From the NCBI GenBank assembly GCA_934454635.1, contig CAKSFR010000015.1, positions 7,563 to 71,562 of the forward strand: a stretch of 64,000 nt of DNA, in the 5' to 3' direction. This document shows positions 26,291 through 34,699 of the stretch, piece after piece. Numbering within the stretch: position 1 is the stretch's first letter; each line of letters begins with the position of its first letter. A model generated the notes under the pieces. It did no database searches. It worked only from the letters and a program-made list of their open reading frames with translations, and was not told the DNA's origin. Position numbers and translations under genes: made by a program. Source of the stretch: an uncultured Ruminiclostridium sp. GTDB taxonomy: Bacteria; Bacillota; Clostridia; Oscillospirales; Ruminococcaceae.

Positions 26291-27022
26291 ATGGGATATG
26301 AAAGCTTTGCCGCTTTTTACGATAAGCTGACGGAAAATATCGACTACGGCGAAATTGCCGCGTATTACGACGGACTTAATCGCAAATTCGGCAGAAAAAA
26401 GGGGATTTTGCTGGATCTCGCCTGCGGAACGGGAAGCCTTTCCGTACTTTTTTCACAAATGGGCTACGACGTCATCGGGACGGATATTTCCCCCGAAATG
26501 CTGAGCATTGCGGCGGGAAAGCCGCACGAGGGAATAGAATATCTTTGTCAGGATATGACGCAGCTCGATATGTTCGGTACGATAGACGTTACGGTCTGCT
26601 CGTTGGACAGTATAAATCACCTGCCCGACGAGGCGGCGGTTCAGGAAGCGTTTGATCGTGTATCGCTGTTTTCAAATCCCGGAGCGCTGTTTCTTTTTGA
26701 CGTGAACACGCTTTACAAGCACGAAAAGATCCTCGCGGACAGCACGTTCGTCTACGACACCGACGAGGTATACTGCGTATGGCAGAATGAGTATGTCGGC
26801 GGCGGACGAACGGAAATTTATCTTGATTTTTTTGCCTGCAATAAGGACGGAAGCTACGAGCGGTACTGCGATGAATTTGCGGAAACCGCATATTCCGAGG
26901 AAAAAATAAGGGAAATGCTCGAAAAAGCGGGGCTTGAAGTACTCGCCTGCTATGAATACCTCACAGAAAACGCGCCGAACGAAAAAAGCGAGAAGCTGAC
27001 GTTCGCCGCGAGAAAAAAGTGA
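26291..27022 (+). CDS. Class I SAM-dependent methyltransferase
   Basis: A 243-residue protein with LLDLACGTGSLSVLFSQMG (motif I, about residues 41-59), IGTDISPEMLSIA and VTVCSLDSINHLPDE. It belongs to the common Firmicute methyltransferases seen next to Hsp33 or ribosome-assembly genes; the substrate is unknown. 25 bases after yerC and 18 before hslO. Confidence 0.85.
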   Translation: MGYESFAAFYDKLTENIDYGEIAAYYDGLNRKFGRKKGILLDLACGTGSLSVLFSQMGYDVIGTDISPEMLSIAAGKPHEGIEYLCQDMTQLDMFGTIDVTVCSLDSINHLPDEAAVQEAFDRVSLFSNPGALFLFDVNTLYKHEKILADSTFVYDTDEVYCVWQNEYVGGGRTEIYLDFFACNKDGSYERYCDEFAETAYSEEKIREMLEKAGLEVLACYEYLTENAPNEKSEKLTFAARKK

Positions 27023-27040
27023 GCAAAGGAACTGATATAA

Positions 27041-27925
27041 ATGGGTAAAATCGTAAGAGCGTTATCGGCGGACGGGAGCGTTCTCTGTTCCGCGATAAAT
27101 TCTACAGATATTGTAAATGAAATATTCCGAATCCACAAGACCACGCCTGTTGCTTCGGCAGCGCTCGGGCGGCTCGCAACGGCGGGCAGCATTATGGGCG
27201 CGATGCTAAAGGACAAGGACGACCGCCTTACTCTGCGAATGAACGGCGGGGGACCTGCGGGAAGCCTTGTTGTTGCGGCGGATTATATGGGAAACGTGAA
27301 ATGCTACGCGGAAAATCCGCAGGTCGATCTGCCGCTTAAGCCGAACGGAAAGCTTGACGTTTCAGGCTACGTCGGAACAGACGGTTTTCTCGGCGTTATA
27401 AAGGATCTGGGGCTGAAAGAGCCTTACGCAACGCAGACGCCTATCGTTTCGGGTGAAATTGCCGAGGACATAACGAGCTATTATGCGGTCAGCGAACAGA
27501 TCCCGACCGTGTGCGCGCTTGGCGTTCTTGTAGACCGCGACTGGAGCATAAAAGCGGCGGGCGGATATCTTATCCAGCTTGTTCCGCCGATAAACGAGGG
27601 CGCAATAGACATAATCGAGAAAAATATCGAGCGTATGCAGAGCGTTACGGCGATGATCGAATCGGGACTTTCAAGCGAAGAGATCGCGCTTATGGGGCTT
27701 GAAGGGCTGAACGGAGATATTCTGGACAGTTGGGAAGCGGCTTATCACTGCGGGTGCAGCCGCGAACGCACGGAGCAGATTTTGGTCAGCCTAGGCGCGG
27801 ACGAGCTTGAAAAGCTTGCCGCCGAGCAGGAAAGTACAGAGGTTTGCTGTCATTTCTGCGACAAGAAATACAGCTTTACCTCCGACGAGATCATGAAGCT
27901 GCGCGAACAGGCAATGAAAAAGTAA
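27041..27925 (+). CDS. hslO: Hsp33 redox-regulated chaperone
   Basis: A 294-residue protein with the Hsp33 core (ASAALGRLATAGSIMGAMLK; MNGGGPAGSLVVAADY) and the C-terminal redox switch, C-x-C in CGCSRERTEQ plus C-x-x-C in CHFCDKKY, which binds zinc when reduced. On oxidative stress the zinc is released and the protein holds unfolded clients. CAAAGGAAC is the ribosome site; a terminator follows at 27932. Confidence 0.96.
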   Translation: MGKIVRALSADGSVLCSAINSTDIVNEIFRIHKTTPVASAALGRLATAGSIMGAMLKDKDDRLTLRMNGGGPAGSLVVAADYMGNVKCYAENPQVDLPLKPNGKLDVSGYVGTDGFLGVIKDLGLKEPYATQTPIVSGEIAEDITSYYAVSEQIPTVCALGVLVDRDWSIKAAGGYLIQLVPPINEGAIDIIEKNIERMQSVTAMIESGLSSEEIALMGLEGLNGDILDSWEAAYHCGCSRERTEQILVSLGADELEKLAAEQESTEVCCHFCDKKYSFTSDEIMKLREQAMKK

Positions 27926-27931
27926 AAAAAG

Positions 27932-27965
27932 AAAAGTGCAGGGCAAAACGCTCTGCACTTTTTAT
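27932..27965. terminator. Bidirectional terminator between hslO and the metallochaperone gene
   Basis: AAAAGTGCAG (27932-27941) pairs with CTGCACTTTT (27953-27962), with A-runs and T-runs on both sides. Confidence 0.85.
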
Positions 27966-28228
27966 TATTTGCTGAACAGCTTTGAGAAAAAGCCCTGTTT
28001 TTCGGCTTCGTCTGCGGACGTCACCGAAACTACCGTATAACCCGTTGGGTCGAGAACCTCGCGGAGCTTGCTTTCGGGGATTTCTTTTTCTGAAATGATA
28101 ACGGCTTCGCCCTTGCTGTGCGACGAGGTCACCTTCTTTACGTTAAACGCGCTTCGTATCACGTCATTGACGTGGCTTTCGCACATTCCGCACATCATTC
28201 CGTCGATCTTTACTGTCGTTTTTTTCAT
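27965..28228 (-). CDS. Heavy-metal-associated (HMA) domain protein, CopZ-like
   Basis: An 87-residue protein with the HMA fold: the first strand TTVKIDGMMCGMCESHV carries the metal-binding M-x-C-x-x-C, followed by NVKKVTSSHSKGEAVII. The last 20 residues (EAEKQGFFSKLFSK) form an extra amphipathic tail absent from typical CopZ. It probably shuttles copper or a similar soft metal; no copper ATPase gene is nearby. Start 28228 is supported by GAGGTG seven bases upstream. The promoter and a palindrome lie at 28274-28326. Confidence 0.85.
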   Translation of the reverse strand: MKKTTVKIDGMMCGMCESHVNDVIRSAFNVKKVTSSHSKGEAVIISEKEIPESKLREVLDPTGYTVVSVTSADEAEKQGFFSKLFSK

Positions 28229-28273
28229 TTTGTTCACCTCGGAAAGTACACATTTATACATTTTTTCAATTCG

Positions 28274-28291
28274 GGTTAGTTTCTGCTAACC
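28274..28291 (-). promoter_or_regulatory. Palindrome GGTTAG-N6-CTAACC in the metallochaperone leader
   Basis: Perfect 6-bp arms just downstream of the -10 box of the HMA gene promoter. The half-site resembles the GGTTAG/CTAACC of DtxR-family metal regulators, though the spacing of six differs from their usual one-base centre. Confidence 0.45.
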
Positions 28292-28297
28292 AAGTGT

Positions 28298-28326
28298 ATT
28301 ATATCACTTTCCTCAGCGGTTGTCAA
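28298..28326 (-). promoter_or_regulatory. Full-consensus sigma-A promoter of the HMA gene
   Basis: On the minus strand TTGACA (28326-28321), 17 bases, TATAAT (28303-28298). Confidence 0.8.
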
Positions 28327-28332
28327 CAAAAT

Positions 28333-29301
28333 TCACTGCATTTTCTTCAGTATTTCGACCTCTTTTGCGAACTCTCCGAGAACCCAACCGTACATACCCG
28401 AATCCTCATATTCGCGGTAGCCGCGCTCAACGACCATTCCCAAGCGCTGCCAGATACGGTATATCTGAATGCGGATCTTTTCTTCGTAAGTGAAGTCGGT
28501 TTTCCCGCAGCCTTTCAGAAAATACGGATCGGGCGCGTCGCCGAAATCGTGAAAATCGTGGCTCATCAGCGGGTCGCCGTAAAGCACCGCCGCATAATCC
28601 ACAAGCCCCGTAAACCCGCCGTTTTCAACCATTACGTTCCCGTTCCATGTGTCGGTGTGGATAAAGCGGGGCGATTGTGCGCCGTTAAGCTCTTTTTCGC
28701 GGCGGCTGATAAGCGCAAGCAAATCCTCGTCGGAAATTCCCGGAATCTCTATGTTCCTTTCGCGCGCGTCGAGGAGAAGCCATTCAAAAAGCATATAGAC
28801 AAACTCTGCGTTGGTTTTCCGCGAGCTTTCGGGAATCAGCGGAATGCCGAAGCACGGCGCTTCTATCTCGTATATTCTGCGCGTTATTTCGCCGATCTGT
28901 TCTTTTATGCGGTGATACTGCGCTTCGGTAACGCCCTCCGTGAGATTCAGCGGCTTTCCGCGAAGATATGACATGAAAAAGTACGGCACTTCGCAAATAT
29001 CGCGGCTGTCATCATAGAACAAAAGCTGCGGCATAGGAATATCAAGCGCTTCGTTCAGCTTTTTCATTATCGCAGCTTCGGCAGGAACGTACATTTTCTC
29101 ATGACGCATTACCTTTACGCCGCTTTCACTCGCAACCTTCAGCACTTTCTTTTCGCCGTTCGCTTCGATAAGATACACCGCGCTGCAAAGTCCGCCCGAA
29201 AGCTCCTTTGCGGAAAAATTTTCCGCCGATTTTCCGAAAGCCTTTTCGGTCATTTTGCGGAGCGTGCCATCTGAAATATGATTTTTTGTAATTGCTTCCA
29301 T
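28333..29301 (-). CDS. Aminoglycoside-phosphotransferase-fold kinase
   Basis: A 322-residue protein of the APH/choline-kinase fold. It has the nucleotide-binding LSGGLCSAVYLIEANGEKKV, the Brenner motif FIHTDTWNGNVMVE (catalytic Asp, metal-binding Asn) and the DFG-like LVDYAAVLYGDP. The family phosphorylates small alcohols, sugars or antibiotics; resistance should not be assumed. It follows galT by 33 bases, which suggests a sugar-related substrate. Confidence 0.82.
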   Translation of the reverse strand: MEAITKNHISDGTLRKMTEKAFGKSAENFSAKELSGGLCSAVYLIEANGEKKVLKVASESGVKVMRHEKMYVPAEAAIMKKLNEALDIPMPQLLFYDDSRDICEVPYFFMSYLRGKPLNLTEGVTEAQYHRIKEQIGEITRRIYEIEAPCFGIPLIPESSRKTNAEFVYMLFEWLLLDARERNIEIPGISDEDLLALISRREKELNGAQSPRFIHTDTWNGNVMVENGGFTGLVDYAAVLYGDPLMSHDFHDFGDAPDPYFLKGCGKTDFTYEEKIRIQIYRIWQRLGMVVERGYREYEDSGMYGWVLGEFAKEVEILKKMQ

Positions 29302-29334
29302 TCTAATCTCTCCCTTATATGTATATGCCGCAGA

Positions 29335-30831
29335 TTATTTCAAGCTGTCCGTAAATCTCAGGAAAGCGGCTTTTCCCTCGGGCGTGCGCTTATAAACGCC
29401 CGCATCGCAGAGGACCTGTTCAAAAACCTTTCCGACTTCCCCGCGAATTATTTCGTGAACATTTTCGGCGGTGATAGTTCTTCCTGCGGAAAACTCCTCC
29501 GCCCAGTCCGCGTGCTGAGCGAGAATCGGGTCGCTGCGAACCGCGCCAACGCCCTTTTCAACAAGAACTTCAGCTAGCTTTGTCATTTCTCCCTGCAAAC
29601 GCGCAGGCAGAACCGCAAGTCCCATTACCTCGATAAGCCCGATATTTTCCTTTTTTATGTGGTGAAGCTGTGCGTGCGGGTGAAAAACACCGAGCGGGTG
29701 TTCGGGCGTTGTTATATTGTTGCGGAGAACGAGGTCACATTCGTAAAGCCCGTCTTTTTTGCGCGCGATCGGGGTTATAGTGTTGTGCGGAACGCCGTCA
29801 GTCTGAGCGAATATTCCCGCCGCTTCGTCGGTATAGCCGCGCCATTTGCGGAGAATGAAGTCGCAGGCTGCGGAGAGCGCCTTTCTGTCCGCGCTGTTAA
29901 GACGGATAACCGACATCGGCCATTTTACTATGCCTGCGTTGACATTAGGGAAATTCGGCAGGGATATTTCTGTTTCGACCGGCGCTGTCGCCATTGCGAA
30001 CGTGTAATTTCCGCCCTGAAAATGCTCGTGGGTAAGTATCGAGCCGCCAACGATCGGCAGGTCTGCATTTGAACCGACAAAATAGTGCGGAAGCCATTCG
30101 ATTATATCAAACAGCTTTTCAAAAACGCTCGCGTCAATTTTCATTGGAACGTGTTTTTCGTTGAACACAATGCAGTGCTCGTTGTAATAGCCGTAAGGCG
30201 AGTACTGGAACTGCCACTTCTCACCCTGAATATCGAGCGGTATCGGGCGAAGGTTCTGACGCGCGGGGTGAGTCTTGTGACCCGGAAAGCCTGCGTTTTC
30301 GGGACAGAGCTGACACTTAGGATAAGCCGCAGCTTTCTGAGTGAGCGCGGCGGCAATATCGCGCGGGTCTTTTTCGGGCTTCGAGCGGTTGATAGTAATG
30401 TCCAGCTGACCGTATTCCGAATCGTACTTCCACTTTACATCGCGCGCGATACGTCCCGCACGGACATAATTCACCTTTTGGCTGTAATCGAAATACCAAT
30501 CGGAAGCCGCTTTGGGTGAATTTGCATACAGCCCCCTAAATTTGCGGATCACTTCATGCGGCAGCGCGGTCAGAATACCCATGAGCTTTGTGTCGAACAG
30601 GTCGCGCGAACCTGCCGTATCCTCGATAACGCCGTTTTCGCAGGCATATTTCACGAGAGGCGCAAGAATATCGTCAACACTGTCGGCTTCGGCGTAGCTT
30701 TCCTCCGACCAGTCGTGCAGGTCAAGCGCTTCAAGCAGCTGATTGCGAATGACAAACTCATCATCACGCTCAATAAGGTTATTTTTAACTGCATAGTCGA
30801 TAAGCCGCTGTATATCGCCGTAAATTTTCAT
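29335..30831 (-). CDS. galT: UDP-glucose-hexose-1-phosphate uridylyltransferase (class II GalT)
   Basis: A 498-residue enzyme of the Firmicute class II GalT type, longer than class I GalT. It starts with an N-terminal helical region (MKIYGDIQRLIDYAVKNNLI), then CQLCPENAGFPGH, the substrate segment QYSPYGYYNEHCIVF, and the active-site IVGGSILTHEHFQGG with its His cluster. It exchanges UMP between UDP-glucose and galactose-1-phosphate in the Leloir pathway. Promoter and operator candidate lie at 30854-30897. AAAGGGG precedes the ATG. Confidence 0.95.
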   Translation of the reverse strand: MKIYGDIQRLIDYAVKNNLIERDDEFVIRNQLLEALDLHDWSEESYAEADSVDDILAPLVKYACENGVIEDTAGSRDLFDTKLMGILTALPHEVIRKFRGLYANSPKAASDWYFDYSQKVNYVRAGRIARDVKWKYDSEYGQLDITINRSKPEKDPRDIAAALTQKAAAYPKCQLCPENAGFPGHKTHPARQNLRPIPLDIQGEKWQFQYSPYGYYNEHCIVFNEKHVPMKIDASVFEKLFDIIEWLPHYFVGSNADLPIVGGSILTHEHFQGGNYTFAMATAPVETEISLPNFPNVNAGIVKWPMSVIRLNSADRKALSAACDFILRKWRGYTDEAAGIFAQTDGVPHNTITPIARKKDGLYECDLVLRNNITTPEHPLGVFHPHAQLHHIKKENIGLIEVMGLAVLPARLQGEMTKLAEVLVEKGVGAVRSDPILAQHADWAEEFSAGRTITAENVHEIIRGEVGKVFEQVLCDAGVYKRTPEGKAAFLRFTDSLK

Positions 30832-30853
30832 GGTGATACCCCTTTCATTGCAT

Positions 30854-30869
30854 TGTAATAACGATTACA
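30854..30869 (-). promoter_or_regulatory. Operator candidate before galT
   Basis: TGTAAT-N4-ATTACA, perfect 6-bp arms, touching the -10 box. On the minus strand it reads TGTAATCGTTATTACA and shares GTAATCGTT with the xylB site at 13251. Confidence 0.5.
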
Positions 30870-30897
30870 TTATAGCACTTATGTTGGGAAAATGCAA
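30869..30897 (-). promoter_or_regulatory. Sigma-A promoter of galT
   Basis: On the minus strand TTGCAT (30897-30892), 17 bases, TATAAT (30874-30869), extended -10 TG present. Confidence 0.75.
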
Positions 30898-30967
30898 GGG
30901 GGAGTATAATTTATTGTGTGTAATGTTGTTCCCGTCAAGCAAAATTGTAACACCTTCCCCAAAAAGA

Positions 30968-31850
30968 TCAAGTCAAGCGTTTCTGCCAAGGGGTAAGACC
31001 GTTGTTAAAAGAGTGAGGTCTGACGGAATTGTACCAAAGCAGAACGTAATCCTCAATGTCGGAGAACAATTTGTCCTCGCAACTGTATGAATGGTGATAA
31101 ATAAGCTCACTCTTCAACGTGTTGAAGTAACGCTCCATCGGAGCGTTGTCATAAGGGCAACCGGCACGGCTCATGCTCTGAGTTACATTGTGAGCTGAAC
31201 AATAATCCGCGAACTCCTTCGAGGTATATTGCGAGCCCCGGTCGCTGTGCAGAATAACGCCGTTTTTCAGCACCCATGGGTGCTGAGTTATTGCTTTAGA
31301 AAGCGTTTGCACAGCCAGTTCAGCCGTAATATTCCTGCCGCTGACGCTTGCAAACACGCTTCTGTCATAAAGGTCTATGATGGTACAGTTATAGCGCATA
31401 CTCCCGTTGGTAAGGGGTATGTAAGTAAAATCGGTACACCAGAACTTGTCCGGATAATCAACCGTAAACTGCCGTTTGAGGAGATTGTCGAACGCCTTAT
31501 GAGCAGCCCCTTTCCGGTACCCGGGCTTATGCCTTCGAGTCACAGAAAACAATCGGAGTTCCGCGTTCATGTACTTGTGACACGTCGTTGCGCTGATGCT
31601 GATTCCCTTACTTTTCAGAAGAGCTGTCATTAGCCTGTAACCGGGAATTCCTTTCCGCTCATGGTAGGTTTCGGTTATGTCGGAAATGATCTTCGCCTTG
31701 TCCCGACGATACCCCGCTTTTTTTGTCTTTCAGATGATTGTAGTAGGCGTTAGGAAATATTCCCAACCGCTTCAACAGCCATCTTAAGCCAAATATTTTC
31801 TTGTTTTCGTCAATAAATCGATATGCTGCTAATCGATCTCCTTCGCAAAG
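30968..31850 (-). pseudogene. IS3-family transposase OrfB, frameshifted
   Basis: The intact C-terminal part (30968-31630) encodes an integrase-type DDE domain with WCTDFTY, HSDRGSQYTSKEF and PMERYFNTLKSE, that is all three acidic residues. The N-terminal part continues upstream in another frame (AAYRFIDENKKIFGLRWLL) up to about 31850. The break lies in a run of seven A (31718-31724). Restoring one base would join HLKDKK to AGYRRDKAKIISDITETY. Normal OrfB length would be about 290 residues. Confidence 0.85.
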
Positions 31851-32097
31851 AATGCTGCCGCTTCCTTAGAAACTCGTTTTCCTTTTTGGCTTCCTCAAGC
31901 TCCTTTCGAAGCCTGAGATTCTCTTTCATGAGGTCGTATTCTTCCTTTGCAGCAGGATCTTTTGTGCATTCTTCGCGATATTTCTTCAGCCGGTACCCGA
32001 TCCCGTTCTCGGAAACGTGGTACTCCTCAGACAGACTTTTTATCGTCCGTCCCTCTTCCGGGTGCATCCGCACTATCCTTTTTCTTGAATTCTTCAT
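31810..32097 (-). pseudogene. IS3-family OrfA, frameshifted near its end
   Basis: It encodes the helix-turn-helix and leucine-zipper part of an IS3 transposase (IVRMHPEEGRTIKSLSEEYH, then ENLRLRKELEEAKKENEFL). The expected ending AAAFFAKEID followed by a stop lies in the next frame. A one-base loss near 31861-31867 replaces it with an unrelated tail. OrfB normally follows by -1 frameshifting. Confidence 0.82.
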
Positions 32098-32172
32098 CGT
32101 AATTTGCCATTGCTTTTCCCTCCTACTACTATAATAAATCTAGACGTTAAATCCTTGACAAGCCAGCCATGG

Positions 32173-32202
32173 TTTACACGTACTTGTTACATAAGCTATA
32201 AT
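32173..32202 (+). promoter_or_regulatory. Promoter candidate for the IS110 non-coding RNA region
   Basis: TTTACA (32173-32178), 18 bases, TATAAT (32197-32202), immediately before the inverted repeat at 32198. Confidence 0.45.
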
Positions 32203-32400
32203 GAAAGCAGTGACTGGACTAACGATTCCTTTCTTGGGACACCACGCCCATAACACAGACAGTTATCCATGCTTTCATTATGGCATTCGTTTTTGCAGGT
32301 AGAGCCAACCTCTGTGCGCTCGTATCACTCAGTAGACAGAATAGGTAATGAGTAAGGTGTGGATTTGCCGTCACTAAATCTATTTTATCAAGGAGAGATG
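32198..32400 (+). ncRNA. Candidate bridge-RNA region of the IS110 element
   Basis: IS110-family elements encode a structured bridge RNA in the non-coding end upstream of the transposase. Here about 200 bases separate the IS3 remnant from the IS110 transposase. They contain a perfect 12-bp inverted repeat, ATAATGAAAGCA (32198-32209) and TGCTTTCATTAT (32270-32281), with a 60-base interior that could form internal loops. Promoter-like boxes precede it. The assignment rests on position and folding potential only; the target- and donor-binding loops were not resolved. Confidence 0.4.
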
Positions 32401-32403
32401 TTT

Positions 32404-33599
32404 ATGAATGCCGTAGGTATTGACGTTTCCAAAGGCAAAAGCACTGTGGCTGTTATACAGCCTTTCGGAGTTGTCTTGGCTGAACCGTTTGATGTGTTTC
32501 ATACAGACAGTGATCTCAAAAAGCTTTCTGACTTCATCAAATCACTGTCAGGTGAAACAAAGGTTGTCATGGAGTACACAGGCACAATTATGAACCAATC
32601 GCAAATGCACTCCACAACGAAGGTATATTTGTATCCGTAGTCAACCATTTGCTGATTGATGATTACGGCACAAACCGTGTCAGAAAGGTCAAAACCGACA
32701 AGAAGGATTCACTTAAAATAGCGTCATTTGCTATTGATAAATGGCTTGACCTTCGTGAATATATACCTGCAAACGATATTCGTAAAACGCTTAAAATCCT
32801 CAACAGGCAGTATATTCAGTACAATAAAATTCTTGTTATGCAGAAAAACAATCCTATCAGCCTGCTTGACTCTTGTTTCCCCAACGCCAACACGTTATTT
32901 ACATCGCCTCGCAGAGAGTCTGACGGACACGAAAAATGGATTGATTTCGTGTTGAAATTTCCGCATATCAATTCTGTTTCAAAGCTATCTTTAACCTCAT
33001 TTAAAAGCAAATATCAAAGCTGGTGCAGAAAGAATAATTACAATTACAGCGAAAACCAAGCCGCTGAAATCCACGCATATTCCAAAACGCAGGTAAGCGT
33101 TTTACCCATGACGAATTCCATTATTAAAATCATTACAGAAGCCGCTTTATTGCTTAATTCCACTCTTGAAACACTATGCGCATTCCGCGATGAGATGGGC
33201 AGGCTTTCCTCAATACTTCCCGAATATGAAATTGTTATGGAGCTTTACGGCGTAGGAAAAGTACTTGGCTCACAGTTAATTGCTGAAATCGGCGATGTCA
33301 GACATCTTGATAGCTCTAAATCCCTTGTCGCGTTAGCAGGCATTGACCCACCGCCTAACCAATCGGGAAAAGTTGACCAAAAATCGAGAAGCATTTCAAA
33401 ACGCGGATCCCCCGCACTCCGCAAGACACTGTTTCAGATCATGACAATTATTATTCAGAATAAGCCTGTTGACGACCCTGTTTATCAGTTCCTTGACAAG
33501 AAACGCTCAGAGGGCAAGCCTTACAGGGTTTACATGATTGCCGCAGCTCACAAGTTTCTTCGAATTTATTATGCGCGGGTTATGGAAGCTGTAACTTAA
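32404..33599 (+). pseudogene. IS110-family transposase, one frameshift
   Basis: MNAVGIDVSKGKSTVAV starts a DEDD-type recombinase, with ATG 32404 eight bases after GGAG. The frame breaks near 32586-32590 (after EYTGT). Adding back one base restores YEPIANALHNEGIFV and joins the second part at 32649. The C-terminal part has the Transposase_20 helix-hairpin-helix ELYGVGKVLGSQLIAEIGDV and GIDPPPNQSGK with the catalytic Ser region KSRSISKRGSPALR. The repaired length of 398 residues is normal for the family, so this is a recent single-base inactivation. Confidence 0.88.
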
Positions 33600-33986
33600 C
33601 CTTTTTATCTGTATGTGCTTATTAGACTGCTTTAAAAATTCCTTTTATTGCGGTCTTTTTGCCTTGTCAGTTTTTAGTCTGAAATTTTTTTAAAAAATTT
33701 CATTTTACCTATTGACTTTTATTTGCAGATCTGTGGTTATTATATCACTTTTTGGGAGCGCGTTACAGCTTTATTATAGTACATCAAACAAACTATGTAA
33801 ATATAAAGAAGTCCATGCATAAATGGAATATAATAAATGAGATAGTGCAGATAAAGACAAAACCGCATATGAAAGAACGAAAGAAGGTGTAGTATCAATG
33901 AAATGACAGCAGGAAAATTATACGAGAACAAACAGACTCGTATAATTTCTGTTTTTATTCTTCAATAAATTGCTTTGCAAAAATGT
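33600..33986. other. 387-base gene-free stretch between IS110 and the polysaccharide locus
   Basis: AT-rich sequence that probably includes the right end of the IS110 element. It holds a perfect 21-bp palindrome GAAATTTTTT-T-AAAAAATTTC at 33681-33701 and the terminator at 33915. No convincing coding frame, tRNA or other feature was seen. Confidence 0.5.
33915..33955. terminator. Terminator at the end of the polysaccharide locus
   Basis: Perfect 12-bp stem AAATTATACGAG (33915-33926)/CTCGTATAATTT (33937-33948) with a 10-base loop, then CTGTTTTT on the plus strand. It lies just past the last gene of the minus-strand locus and may act in both directions. Confidence 0.75.
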
Positions 33987-34463
33987 TTAGGTGTTTTTCT
34001 TTTGTCGATATGCCCAAAATTTATTTATTACAAAATTAATAGGGATATTTATTACAATATTTAAGATAGGTGCAATATCAATAGCAAGTTCATCATTATC
34101 TATAGCAACACCAAAATTATTTACTATCTCAGTTATTTTAGGAGTAAAACGAGCAATCTTCATGATATCTATCCACATTATCAACAACAAATTATTTAAA
34201 ATAAGACCAGTAAAAGCATATGCCGCATATGTTTTCAGTAAAACTTTCCACCAAACCCTCTGCTTCTTGTCCGGTTCTTGCTTAAAAACAAATTTGTTCT
34301 GCCAAAAAAAAGCATTTAAGACACTTATAACAAATGCAATTACGCTTGCAACAATATAATGAGCGCCCAACGCAACAGTTGCCATATAAACAATCTGAGA
34401 GATAAGGGTATTGGATAACCCCACTAACCCGAATTTTATAAATTGCTTTAACGACTGCATCAA
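33987..34463 (-). CDS. GtrA-family membrane protein
   Basis: A 158-residue protein with four hydrophobic helices and the GtrA start FIKFGLVGLSNTLISQIVYM, then NAFFWQNKFVFK and the final FVINKFWAYR. GtrA proteins are thought to move undecaprenyl-phosphate-linked sugars across the membrane for later transfer to a surface polymer. The GT2 gene upstream at 34700 is the expected GtrB partner. The sequence is notably AT-rich. It is the last gene of the locus. Confidence 0.88.
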   Translation of the reverse strand: MMQSLKQFIKFGLVGLSNTLISQIVYMATVALGAHYIVASVIAFVISVLNAFFWQNKFVFKQEPDKKQRVWWKVLLKTYAAYAFTGLILNNLLLIMWIDIMKIARFTPKITEIVNNFGVAIDNDELAIDIAPILNIVINIPINFVINKFWAYRQKKNT

Positions 34464-34699
34464 CTATTCTCCCTATTAAAAATGATGTGTTTTTATTATA
34501 GCCTGTTTGAACCCCTTGGAAAGACCCAAGTTAAGAATCTGTCATTCGCTGCTGTACTTTTGAGATTCCGAAATCAAGACAGGATTTCTCCTTGCAGTCT
34601 CACAATGCTCATCACCTTTTTAGAACTGAAGATTTTCGAACAGTTTCAATTTTCTTTCGTTAACAGCAACAATTCTTTTTGCTAACCAAATCATTTCTG
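34464..34699. other. 236-base gap before the last gtrA
   Basis: This gap breaks an otherwise tightly packed gene row. On the minus strand a TATAAT-like box lies near 34497-34502, but without a clear -35. An interrupted minus-strand frame (ending RFLTWVFPRGSNRL) is present but has an internal stop and no homologue I recognise. It may be a gene relic or an insertion scar. Confidence 0.4.

Larger units (their letters stand above)
30924..32169 (-). mobile_element. IS3-family insertion sequence, degenerate
   Basis: About 1.25 kb containing broken orfA and orfB of an IS3-family element. The proposed ends begin TG and share GTCAAG a few bases inside (left 30934-30939; right, on the other strand, near 32152-32157), but the inverted repeats are weak and no target duplication was found. 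Boundaries are therefore approximate. Both reading frames are broken, so the copy is probably dead. Confidence 0.7.

Noticed and set aside
28333..29301. Calling the APH-fold gene an aminoglycoside resistance gene
   Set aside because: The fold is shared by many sugar and choline kinases. The galT operon context gives no support for resistance.
33740..33931. A 63-residue minus-strand frame in the gap after IS110
   Set aside because: It is hydrophobic and Tyr/Leu-rich because the DNA is AT-rich. It has no ribosome site and no homologue I recognise, and it overlaps the terminator stem.
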